Assembly: GCA_963556195.1 (NCBI GenBank)
Contig: OY744535.1
Coordinates: 88,799,449 to 88,863,448 of the forward strand
DNA length: 64,000 bases
DNA from: Sepiola atlantica
Taxonomy: Eukaryota > Mollusca > Cephalopoda > Sepiida > Sepiolidae
Direction: 5' to 3'
The notes beneath the pieces were generated by a model that worked only from the letters and a program-made list of their open reading frames with translations, made no database searches and was not told where the DNA came from. Each line of letters begins with the position of its first letter. The first letter of the stretch is position 1. Shown one piece after another: positions 12,151 through 23,083 of the stretch. The translations under genes and the position numbers were made by a program.

Positions 12151-13610
12151 ATAAAGACTATCATGAGAGGATTGAAAATGATGAAGACTATCATGAGAGG
12201 ATTGAAAATGATGAAGACTATCATGAGAGGATTGAAAATGATGAAGACTATCATGAGAGGATTGAAAATGATGATGACTATCATGAGAGGATTGAAAATG
12301 ATGATGACTATCATGAGAGGATTGAAAATGATGAAGACTATCATTAGGTGATTGAAAATGATGAAGACTATAATGAGGGGATTGAAAATAGTGAAGACTA
12401 TAATGAGGGGATTGAAAATGATGTACACTATCATGAGGGGATTGAAAATGATGAAGACTATCATGAGAGGATTGAAAATGATGATGACTATCATGAGAGG
12501 ATTGAAAATGATGATGACTATCATGAGAGGATTGAAAATGATGAAGACTATCATGAGAGGATTGAAAATGATGAAGACTATAATGAGGGGATTGAAAATG
12601 ATGAAGACTATAATGAGGGGATTGAAAATGATGTACACTATCATGAGGGGATTGAAAATGATAAAGACTATCATGAGGGGATTGAAAATGATGAAGACTA
12701 TCATGAGGGGATTGAAAATGATGAAGACTATCATGAGGGGATTGAAAATGATGAAGAATTTCATGAGAGGATTGAAAATGAGGAAGAATAGACTGACAGG
12801 ATTGGAAATGATGAAGAATACCATGAGGGGATTTAAAATGATTAATAATATCATGAGGGGATTGAAAATGATGAAGAATATCATGAGAGGATTGAAAATG
12901 ATGAAGACTATCATGAGAGGTTTGAAAATGATGAAGACTATCATGAGAGGTTTGAAAATGATGAAGACTATCATGAGAGGTTTGAAAATGATGAAGACTA
13001 TCATGAGAGGTTTGAAAATGATGAAGACTATCATGAGAGGATTGAAAATGATGATGACTATCATGAGAGGATTGAAAATGATGATGACTATCATGAGAGG
13101 ATTGAAAATGATGATGACTATCATGAGGGGATTGAAAATGATGATGACTATCATGAGGGGATTGAAAATGATGAAGACTATCATGAGAGGATTGAAAATT
13201 ATGAAGAATGTCATGAGAGGATTGAAAATTATGAAGAATAGACTGACAGGATTGGAAATGATGAAGAATACCATGAGAGGATTGAAAATGATGAATAATA
13301 TCATGAGGGGATTGAAAATGAGAAGAATATCATGAGGGGATCGAAAATGATGAAATATACCATGAGAGGATTGAAACTTATTAAGAATATCATGAGCGGA
13401 TTGAAAATGATGAGGAATATTACGAGAGGATTGAAAATGATGAAGAATATTATGAGGGGATTGAAAATGATTAATAGTATGAGGAGATTGAAAATGATGA
13501 AGAATATTATGAGGGGATTGAAAATGATTAATAGTATGAGGAGATCGAAAATGATGAATACAACGAGGGGAGTTAAAATGATGAAGGATATCATGAGGGG
13601 ATTCAAAATA
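12151..13610. repeat. 30-bp minisatellite, 49 units
   Basis: Unit: ATGAAGACTATCATGAGAGG plus ATTGAAAATG. The first 39 units (12,151-13,320) are exactly 30 bp each. The last ten are 29, 30 x 4, 27, 30, 27, 27 and 30 bp. Substructure exists: a pair with ATGTACACTATC recurs at 210 bp (7 units), and a pair with AATAGACTGACAGG recurs at 450 bp (15 units). Because 30 is a multiple of 3, two plus-strand frames (TIMRGLKMMK and DEDYHERIEN repeats) and one minus frame (IFNPLMIVFI) stay open for long stretches. Both plus frames are broken by CATTAGGTGA near 12,343. I see no initiation context, splice signals or non-repeat coding flank and treat it as non-coding. Confidence 0.93.
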
Positions 13611-13649
13611 TATAGTATGAACACCGGGGCGGTTATAAGTACCTATATA

Positions 13650-13808
13650 GAAGGCGCAGACAGTGGTGGTACTTTTTATAGAAATAAGTCATACTATTGC
13701 CCTGTGAAACGTGGGATGAAATGGTGGGGAAGAAAACGCTTTCGCAAAAGGCAAAATTTAAAAGTAGCGACCAGGGTAGATAAAAGTAGAAAGATAAAGA
13801 GACAGCTA
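13650..13808 (+). pseudogene. Possible piggyBac transposase fragment
   Basis: Beyond the minisatellite the frame continues into about 50 non-repeat residues, including SYYCPVKRGMKWWGRKRF. This resembles the part of piggyBac-type transposases that follows the MGGVD motif, where a Y-P-V-x-R stretch precedes K-W-W. The preceding residues (GADSGG) could be a worn MGGVD. It ends at a stop at 13,809-13,811. No catalytic aspartates are present in this short piece. Two other piggyBac-like remnants lie nearby, on both strands, which adds some weight. The alternative is chance resemblance in a short basic segment. Confidence 0.35.
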
Positions 13809-13829
13809 TAGAGAGAGAGGGAGAGAAAT

Positions 13830-13916
13830 AGAAGTTTTAATATAAAGATGTTACACACGCGATTTTTCTTCAATTATGTTTTTATGACCCCGAGCAACGC
13901 CGGGTAGCCCCGCTAG
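13830..13916 (+). mobile_element. Helitron-type 3' end
   Basis: The sequence CCCCGAGCAACGCCGGG followed by TAGCCCCGCTAG ends in CTAG at 13,913-13,916 with T as the next base. Helitrons end in CTRR preceded by a GC-rich hairpin and insert between A and T. The CAACGCCGGG...CCGCTAG core is shared with the element ending at 48,150. I could not place a convincing 5' end, and only this terminal piece is called. Confidence 0.5.
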
Positions 13917-14555
13917 TTGTACAATAAAACTCAAGTTTGTATTGTTGTTTATCGTAGGAATGTTGGTGGACTCCGAAACTTTACATTTAGAACTTTCAAC
14001 GTAAATACTTATATTATATCAAACAATTATATTATTTTGTTCGCGTTTCCTTATCAGAACAACTCATATTATTTTAAGAAAATAGCGAAAGACGAAAATA
14101 AACATTTACGAGCTTCAAATATCATGAAATGCTGTTCGTGTAAGACAACAAATGTTATCACATAAAAAGCTAGTGATCAAAGCTTTTTATAGATAGGACT
14201 AATTTGTATGTGTCAGCAACTATTATTCATATGTAAAAAGCAAATGGTTTTAAAATAGAACAGATTGAACGCAGACGGGCAGTGACAATTTCTATAGCTG
14301 AGAGAACAGTTGTTGTTGAAATTTTCTTCTAACTTTATTTCGGTGTTGTTTAAGGATATGATAGTATGATGGTTGGACTGACATAGTCCTCCTATTACGC
14401 AATAGACGGTTTATTTTATAAGTGCAAATGCCGAACCTTTAATGTTTATTTAAAATCGAATAAAGTCACTATTAATGCAGTGTTGTTATCTAGACACATC
14501 ATAATATTGTCAATCCAGAAACTATGTTATTATTAGTAGTATGGTAATTGAGATA
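13917..14555. other. Unassigned AT-rich stretch
   Basis: It contains an 82-codon open frame (13,917-14,165) with no family resemblance I recognise and ordinary AT-rich composition. The rest has no repeat or coding signal that I can see. Confidence 0.6.
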
Positions 14556-14559
14556 GTAG

Positions 14560-15360
14560 TTACATTATTATTTCGTACTCATTGGGAATTCTCAATTGTA
14601 GAAGTCTGGTGACAACTATTGTTGACAGATTTACAGTACGATTGCTGATGTTGACCTTCATTGTAAAGCACGTTGCTTTTTCACAAACAACTGCTAACCA
14701 ATCGTTTTTTGCTGAAATAAAAAAGTGGTCGTCTCTGGAAATTAAATGTCGATACATTGCCTCCGAATACTACTATTTAACTTGACCTTTTTGTGGGCGT
14801 CTAGATGGCGACTGACCTCGTCGGTCTTTAAATGATACAAGCAACTTGCCGACCAAATCCTGTGGAAAGAAATGTGGTTGCAGCCACCGTATTTTTGTCG
14901 ATGCGAAAACAAGATTATGATGGGTTTTTAAAAATATATTAACCAGAGCTGCTTCTGTTCACTTATTCCGTCATAATATGTCTCATACATTGTGTCTAGC
15001 TGTGTTAACAATGTGCTGGTGTTAATATTATATACTCACAAGAAGTTCTCACATAGGCAGTAATCAGTGGTTGCTCACTGATAATCACCAGGTGTGTTCC
15101 CTGAAGTCTGAGTGACAACAAGTTTCCCCACATTTCTAGTGCTCTTCACCTCTTTCGATAACTACTGCAGATAAAATTGCGTTATCACAACAGACACTTA
15201 CCATCGATTTCCCGTTGGTAACGACCATTGCCCCTCTCTGGGATTTAGATAAATACTTTTCCAGCAGAGGTCTTGTGTGTGTTATTCCTTCATCGGTTTT
15301 TCCATCTTTTCGTGACCCTCCACGACTGTTTTCTGTGGTATCAACCGGGGCTTGTGCCAT
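14560..15360 (-). pseudogene. piggyBac-like transposase pseudogene
   Basis: Reading on the minus strand, 15,360-15,136 encodes a piece with RGAMVVTNGKSMVSVCCDNA. It fits the piggyBac region where R-G-E/x is followed by a strand, V-x-W-x-D-N-K and V-x-x-x-S. Further downstream on the same strand, 14,900-14,560 encodes DLVGKLLVSFKDRR, then PSRRP, two stops, and a segment with WLAVVCEKATCF. This suits the piggyBac C-terminus: a basic RPS-type stretch, then a cysteine-rich end. Order and orientation are therefore consistent for one transposase gene. Stops and frameshifts separate the parts. The 14,600-14,905 part has an inverted relative at 17,875-18,125. Assignment is by motif resemblance only. 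Confidence 0.5.
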
Positions 15361-15539
15361 ACGTTTTTTGTTTTTTGTTTTTGGGGGGAGGTAGTTTATG
15401 ACATTATTTGCAGTTTCTGTTACTTGAGTTCTGTTGAGTCTCTTGATGTGATTTTTCTTCTTCCTATTGCACCTTGCATGTGATTCGTTAGTCTTCGTAG
15501 CTTATGTGCAAAGGTTTCCGCATTCACGAATGTTTTCTT

Positions 15540-17840
15540 AAGATGTCAGCTGTTTTATCATTGCCGTCTGTTGTATACTTCAGTTTTTCCTTTGATTCCT
15601 AATTTTCTCATTTTTTTCTCAGGTTCTTCGGAACTTTTTCTAGTGCTCCTCCGATTATTGGTATTATATTCACTTTCTTCATACTCCATACTCCTTTAAA
15701 GTATCCCGCAAGTTCCGTGTTTTTCTGTCTCCTTGATCTTCACCGTGTTGTCAACTGGGACGGCAAAATCTACGGTTTGGCAGGATTTTTCTATCTTGTT
15801 GACTATTATTACATCCGGTCTCTTTGCTTGTTTGAGTGTATCTGTGTATACCTCTATATACTCCAAAGTGTTTTCCGTTTTTCGTTTTCGACTACTGTCT
15901 CTGGTTTATGTTTGTCCTATTTGTCCGAGCGTTCGAAATGCATTTTTTTCCATCGCTCCAAGTTTACTATGTTCTTTGCACACAGTGATGCCTATTTTTG
16001 TTTATCTTTTGGAGCCAGTTTTGGGCATTCACTTATTATGTGATTTACGTTTTCGTCTCTTTGTATACACAATCTGCATTTACTGTTTTCCTGGGTTTTA
16101 TCTACTTTATCTTTAATGTAGTTGGTCTTCATCGCATCGTTTTGTGTAGCCGTCAGTAGGGGTTCAGTTTCTCTTTTAATGTGTCCTTTTCCTATCCATG
16201 CCCAACTATTTTCGTGCGTCTCGTTTTTTGTTATTCTTGTGAAACGCCCATATCGTTGTTTTTTTCTTCACTTTTTTCTGGTCTGCATGTGTCCAGTTTC
16301 GGTGCTTCCTTCGTTTGTCTTAGTGATGGTGTATTTTGCTGCGGTTATTAGTATTATTGTATTCTGGTTTATGTATTACTCCAGTTTTTTTTTGTGTTGT
16401 CCACACAGTCTTCTATAATTATTAGTCCTCTACCCGTTAGTTTCTCTTAAATTATAGTCTGTCTGTATTGTATTTTGGATGTAGTGCTTTGTGCATGGTC
16501 ATTAATTTTCTAGTCTTCTGGTCAAGGTGCCTGAGTTCTTCTTTAATCCAGTTAATGACTGATACATAGTAGCCTATTTGTGATACTGCTCAGGTATTTA
16601 TTCCATTTGATTAGGTGCCTGCTATATATTTTGAAATCTAAGAGTTGTCTTGTTCTTAGATATTTTTCCAATATTCACTTTCATGTCTGTTGATTTGACT
16701 GTGCCTAAAACTTCCAACACTCCCAGATATTTGTATTGTTCGCCTAGCGATATCATCTGCTCTTGGTTTGATAGTTTCATGCCTCAGTCGTCTCCACCTT
16801 TCATTTTTAAAATCTCTAGCAGTGCACACTTTTCCATTCTGAATTCCATGTGAATGTTTTGGCTAAAGATTCTGGTCGTATTTATCAGCTTTATTTCTGT
16901 CGGGTCTGGTTGTTCTATTGTTCTTTCTCCATGTACGTTTTTTGTAAAACTGTCTTTCATTGTTTTCAAAGGTCTTGTTCTGTTTGTACTGTTCTGATTT
17001 GTATCTGTATCACCTCAATGTTCCTTCTTTTAGACATCTTTTTTTTTTTTTTCGTGTTTCTTATTTAGTCTTTCCTTTGCGATTGAGATGTATGATCATC
17101 TATCGTAAATTGTTCTCCTTCATCTTATGCACGGTTTTAGCGTTTTTCTTAAGTTTCGTGATCTTGGTTTCCAGTCTGATTTCTCAGCAATATTTCATCT
17201 GCCCATTCTTTTGGTCACTCTTTTGATTCTCTTATTAGTTTCATACTAATTGATTTTGCCCCCGCATATGGTATCTGATGAACGCGAACACTCTGTTTAT
17301 ATTCTCCGTTTCAACATTTAACTTCTTCTAATATTCGGTCTTGGGGATAGGAGTTTCGTTTTGTTTTGGGACATGAATAGTTTGATGTTTTCCACTTCTC
17401 TTGCTTCCTCCTGAGTGAGTGCTATTGTTTCGTAGTCTTCGCCCTCTTCAGTTTCTGCGTTTATGTTTTTCCCGTCTTCTTCCTAGGAGTTTTCGTCAAG
17501 TGGTGTTTTTGATCTGTCACATCATTTATCTTTTGTTTGATTTCCGGTGATTTCATCTCGGAGAACTACCCTCTGTCTAGTGCATGTCTTGTTCGATTTT
17601 CTATCCTTTGTCTCGTTGTATGGTAGTCGATAGAAATGCTTCATAGGTCTTTCATTGGTTGCCGGTACACTCTTTCTGTGGGATAGCGGCTGTTGTAGTA
17701 GCATTCCATTACTAGTCTGTTCTCCTTTGTTACCCATTTATTTCTATGTCGTCTTGCTTTCTGTTGTAGGGTCCGTGTTTTTGTAATATCTGGAATTTGA
17801 TGGGTTACTTGACCAAATGATGTTGGTGCCACCTCGTTTT
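15540..17840 (-). pseudogene. Decayed LINE with restriction-like endonuclease domain (R2/R4/Dong type)
   Basis: On the minus strand from 17,832 the translation gives RRHRNKWVTKENRLVMECYY and YRQPM, an N-terminal Myb-like region of this LINE group. Near 16,969-16,784 comes TTRIFSQNIHMEFRMEKCA, which follows the catalytic FxDD block of the reverse transcriptase. It is followed by YKYLGVLE, then INTWAVS and KTRKLMTMHKALHPK. Near 15,860-15,560 lie RPDVIIVNK (codons at 15,813-15,821), VDFAVPVD, VKIKETEK and IIPIIGGALEKVP. These form the restriction-like endonuclease signature (RPD, D, E/K) of LINEs that lack an APE nuclease. Many stops and frameshifts and a shortened middle show it is dead. Open frames on the plus strand at 15,717-17,226 are antisense shadows. 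A second family member is at 34,450-37,040. Confidence 0.8.
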
Positions 17841-17874
17841 CAATATATTATGATATCGACTTCTGTGCCCTATA

Positions 17875-18125
17875 GAAAACGCGGTGGCACCGTCATTATT
17901 TGGTTCCACAGGATAGAGCCACCACAAGGTTAGTATTATGTAAAGGTAGAGAAGGTAATTTGTTATGAAGAAAAAGCCAAGTGAAGTAGTCGAATTTTAG
18001 GCGACGTAACAACGATTTCAAGAGAAAAACATCAGTGGTTTTCAGCGGAAAATCAATTGTTCACACTTGTTTGGGAGAATGCAACGTGCTTTACAATGAG
18101 AGCGGATATAAGCAACCGTACAGAA
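17875..18125 (+). pseudogene. piggyBac-like C-terminal remnant, inverted relative of 14,600-14,905
   Basis: This plus-strand segment aligns with the reverse complement of 14,600-14,905. Shared landmarks are TTCCACAGGAT, AAAAAG...CAAGT, and the 20-mer GCAACGTGCTTTACAATGA(A/G). Its translation has WENATCFTMRADISNRT against CEKATCFTMKVNISNRT on the other copy. The two copies are clearly diverged, so they are separate insertions or an old inverted duplication. They bracket the LINE at 15,540-17,840. Confidence 0.6.
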
Positions 18126-19706
18126 TATATGGGGTGATTCTATAATTGTTGCATGATCTAAAATCAATATTCGGATTATTTGCAATTCAGCAGCAACTGG
18201 TCATATCATTCATTAAAACCTAGTGCATTTGAGGAATGCTAAAATGTAAAATAACATCAATGGAGGGCACATTCTTCAAATTATCGTTCACCAATCTTAA
18301 AAATCTTCTATTTCATTTTTTATAATCCGGATTACTAAAGATGTTCTTTTGTAACATGTAGCTATTTAATTTTAATGAAGTTTTGCAATGTAAGATATTG
18401 TAACAATATTTAAATTTTAAATTGTAAAACAGGCATTTGTAAATAAGATGTTTCCCATAAGGATCGGTCTAAATAAACAATAACACTATATTAATTTTCG
18501 TTAAAAATAAATAAATTGATGATACTCTGAATAATTATGTTGACGTTTTTTTTAATATTTTGTAAGAAAATATGTAGAGAATGTTCTCTATTTTTAGCCA
18601 CTCAGTTGAATTATCATCGATGTTGTATTACTTTGTGAAAATGCTGAGGTAAATGTCATGTGTTATTAATAAAAATGTTTCTTGTGTGGTACAAAATCAA
18701 TCGCTGATAGTTGTCTTTTTATTATCTATATTTTCAATTGTTTTAAGAAAGCGTTTAATACGTTAAAATCGCCGTTGCGAATAAAATAGGTCGTGCATTC
18801 TCATTAATTTACCGACAAATGCAATGAATGATGTATATCATTGTGATCGTAAATTGGACATAATAAACCTGAACCCGTGACTCTAAAATAAACCGTCTGC
18901 CAACGTTTTCAGTGATAGCTAAAACTTCCCACAATATATAACCTTAATACTGAATGATTCATAAAAAATACAGAGCGAATACAACATGCATATACTTATA
19001 AGTGTAATGTACGTACTACTGAAATTTTGTTTACTGAGTTTCAACATTCAGCGTTAGTTGTTATTCTACAGCGTAATACTGCTAACACAACACATTAAAA
19101 GACGTGAATAATTTACTTCTGTCTCTTTACTTGCTGATTACATTAGGCTAGATGTTTGTGTAAATTAAATGAATATTTAAATAAATTAAACTGATGTAAA
19201 ACATTATGATTAGTGATGCCTAAGGTACTGCCTTAACACAAACTGTTGTGCCACTGATTTACTTGTGAATCTAATTTAGTTAAGTGATATTAGAGTCTGA
19301 TAAGTAATGGGTGGGGTGATTTATAAGACGCTGTAAATGAGACACCTAAAATAAACGTACATTACATCGGATTGTGACTGACAATTAAAAAGTAAAGCCG
19401 ATACTTTTTTTCGTCTGAAGAAATAAAGAAAAGACACCGTATGACCTGCATGTATAAAAAAAATAAAATAAAACTTAATTGTAATTATAATAAATACAAA
19501 TAAATTTATTTTCCATATTTTTTTAATTTAGAATTTTTCGAGGCAATTATTTTTAATTTATACAAAAATAAATCTGAATATTCGTGATCAATAATGTCCG
19601 CTAATATATTATTAACATTAGTTTGAAATATACATAAGTTAATTGGTCATAACGTTCACTGGGCGAATTAGTATTTTTATGAGTTACATTGAGTATTCGC
19701 TTAAAC
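18126..19706. other. Unassigned AT-rich stretch
   Basis: Uniformly AT-rich sequence with many stops in all frames. I see no coding frame above about 60 codons, no tandem repeat and no recognisable element end. Confidence 0.6.
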
Positions 19707-19872
<166 letters not shown>

Positions 19873-20194
19873 TATCTTAATCACCGAAGTCTCAGTTAAA
19901 GACAGAACAATGGTCTTTTTCATGATAATATATTTTCAATTTAATGATCATGGATTATGTAAATGAGGATTAAAAATTCCTATTTTTAAAATGCTATATA
20001 AGATCCCAAAATATTTAATCGCATGTGGTATACTTTTTTGATTACGCTGGCATAAAGAACATGTATAAACATAATCCAACTCGTAAAAGAAAAAATGGAA
20101 GACATTTCTGAAGAAATTAATTAATTATGTGTCACTTTAATTAGAATAACATGATTGTTTAACACATTTTGTAAGACTGCCAGTAAAATAAGAA

Positions 20195-20560
20195 TCCGAA
20201 GGAATGATAAGGCTGACACTGCAGCCAAAACCGCTCCCATAAAGCTCCTCAATAACACATTTAAATTTCCACACACAGACCTCAAGACTAACATTCAAGC
20301 ATATAGCCGTAATAAATGTCACTAATATATACAATAATTGTTGACAATACAACCTGATTTAGGAGAATGAAGGCCGGGATGTAAGAATCTACTACGGGAA
20401 GAAGTCATCCTCTCTTTACTTCGTATTGGCCACACAAAAGCTACACATGCATTTATGTTTGTACAGAAGGAAAACCATAATGTGTGACTGGTCAAGTGCC
20501 ATACACTATGAAACACGGTATGTTAGAAGGTGTGGATTTTGCTCTCATGCGAGGAAAATA
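20195..20560 (+). pseudogene. Jockey-type LINE remnant, RNase H region
   Basis: With frame corrections the plus strand reads DKADTAAKTAPIKLL, then PHTDLKTNIQAYSRNK, then IQPDLGE, then REEVILSLLRIGHTKATHAF and a following KENHNV. This is the C-terminal part of Jockey-clade ORF2: the RNase H D-K-A-D block, then L-x-R-L-R-I-G-H-T-x-x-T-H, just before the terminal cysteine cluster. In-frame stops (near 20,318 and 20,365) and at least one single-base deletion show it is dead. It is 5' truncated, and the reverse transcriptase part is absent. Confidence 0.75.
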
Positions 20561-22980
20561 CTACAATGTTTGTAGTATGAATGAACGATATAAATACATT
20601 AGAATGGGAATCATCATGCGTTTTCTGAAAATGGTGGGTTCATTCCCATAAATATAATATCTATCAGTTCGATTAAAAGACACTGTCCTAGGAAAAATTA
20701 ATCAATTGCAGATTCTTTACTCAATGAATTTACATATATAAAGAAATTCATCCAAATGTATTAAACATTCAAAAATATTGTAAACCTCAAGCATGACATA
20801 GTTCACGAATATAAATAGATTCGGCAATAAATAATCAAAAATGGTTTACATGGTGTGAAACAAAACAACTACACTAACATTTCAGCGGCAACCAATGTAA
20901 TAAAAAATAGCTAGAACTTCAAAATCTTTTTTTAAAAACACACCTTCTTAAAAAAATGCACATGCAATCCGACGAACGTAGCATACGAATTGACATACAG
21001 ATTGCTCCAAAAAGATGTTTCATGTGTGTTAAATTAGCATTAATTATTAAAAATAAAAACGTACACGTGTTTTGATAACCTTTTCTTGGGGATGCGTACG
21101 TTGTGTCTAGCATCTGTTTGATCTTCTCCATATTCCAACGTTTCACGAGCATAGCTGAATAGTTTACAATGTTATAGATTCATCTTCGTTGGCGGTTATT
21201 CACTGTCGTCATTCGCACATTGAAGTGTGCAATGCGTATTTAAACGATGTTCTTGCAGTCATAATAATGTGTCTGCCATGACTATAGTTGATCTCCGCAA
21301 ATTGGGATATTATCGTGTATACTTTCTGTCTCTAGTTATTTGTCTAAAAGGCGCTTTATTGCGCATCTGATCGAAGCGTTTCTATCAAGTGTGTCCCTCC
21401 AAAATTGTCGTTGAATTTGGACTACAAATATCCTCACAAATGTACTCTTCAAATCTATATTCGTATTGCACGAAATATTTCGTTGCCATCTGGTATTTCG
21501 CCTGAAAAACAACAGACTGGCAAATTATTTTCATAGAAATGATAGCGATAACAAATGAAAATACTTTGCAAACACATATATTTACTTCTGTTCAAATGTT
21601 ACTTGTGAATATTTAGAAGAGAAATTGTGGGACTCATAAAACTAACTTACTTTGCTCGTTTTGCATAAAAGTTGATAAGTAATAATTTTCAACCGATCTG
21701 TAAAAATAGTTTATTTAACAATCATCTCGAAAAATTAAAAGTAATACATTATAAATTCGTAACAATCAACATTTCTTTTACAAATAAAATTAATTTACTT
21801 AGATATTTATTTTTTTAAATAAATCTATAAATATTTCGAATGGTTTTCCCATAAGTGTTACATACATTTGACTGTTTATACATGGAAATTAAAACGTAAT
21901 ATATACGACAAATACCATATCTGAAATCGGAACCCATCGCGGAATAGCACAGTGAACTAATTTGTTGTATACAATGGTCAGAGCCAAAAACCGACAGATT
22001 AGTTAGGCATAACAAAGTAATTGATATGTACACATTATAATACATAGATCTTACCGTAAGATCGTTTATCTAATTTCGCGACGATGTATAATAAAATTAA
22101 AATTAAACAATCTAAAGTGTTACTAAATTGATTCTGAATTTCCACTTCGTAGAAGATTACATCTACCATTACACTAACTTAAGTGGTTTCACTACCATAA
22201 ACCTGCATATATCGAAGAATAAATGTAGTAAAAACGATGTTTTTTATCTTCACTATTAAAACAGTAAATTGTACAGCTGTCAATTGAAATTTATCTAATT
22301 AAATTTTGTCTGCATTATAAACCAATGTTGATGAGCACATTGTGAAATTATTTTATTTTATTTTCATTTTCTTATTTTAAAAATCATGTATTTACATTAT
22401 TTTAAAAATTGCAAACATGTCCTAATATGCAAATAAAAATCCCAGAAAAATTGAACTTGTACAATTTTTAAATGATGTTATTAATGCACCTGACAATAGA
22501 GTGACTCGAATTTTCAGTCCAATAAATTATTTATTTGTTCTAATGTAATTAAAGAATTCTCTTTAAAATCCTTCAAAATATAATATCTTAAAAGTCATTT
22601 TCTCTGGGAAACACATTAAAATAATGCCACAAAAATGTACATTGATTATGATCCATTCCCGATTGTTTTAGCAAGAATGAAGTTATTAAATTTTAACCTA
22701 TTAATAAAGTTTATGTTAAAACTCCTTTACATGAAACAAATAGAAAACATTCATATATGACGGATATCGCAAATTATATTTATGAAAAATATCTATTTTT
22801 TATTTAATTTGAATTAAATGAAATTATATAAAAACGTAAGATTTTAATTATATTTTACAGTAAGTTTTTAAGGGTAAATGATCCATACACTCTGATTTGG
22901 TATGCCCATAACTAGTGTACAACTAATAAAACACTGTATTATTTGGTACGATTCACTATGTGACGCACATATAGAAAGAG
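20561..22980. other. Unassigned AT-rich stretch
   Basis: No long frames, no tandem repeats, no recognised element. Short frames at 20,919-21,152 and 21,815-22,045 (minus) have no family resemblance. Confidence 0.6.
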
Positions 22981-22988
22981 CCACACAT

Positions 22989-23083
22989 ACACACACACAC
23001 ACACATATATATGTGTATATATATATATGTGTGTGATGTGTGTGTTTATATATATATGTATATATATATATATATATATATTA
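22989..23083. repeat. Compound (CA)n(TA)n(TG)n microsatellite
   Basis: CACACA passes into TATATA, then TGTGTG, then TATATA again, with near mirror order around its centre. Confidence 0.95.

Noticed and set aside
12352..13335. 327-codon plus-strand frame and 416-codon minus-strand frame as protein genes
   Set aside because: Both are frames of the 30-bp minisatellite. Three frames are open for the same trivial reason (unit length divisible by 3), and neither has non-repeat coding sequence or start context.
15717..17226. Several phenylalanine/valine-rich plus-strand frames of 67-127 codons
   Set aside because: They are antisense to the minus-strand LINE, whose A-rich sense strand yields T-rich open frames on the other strand.
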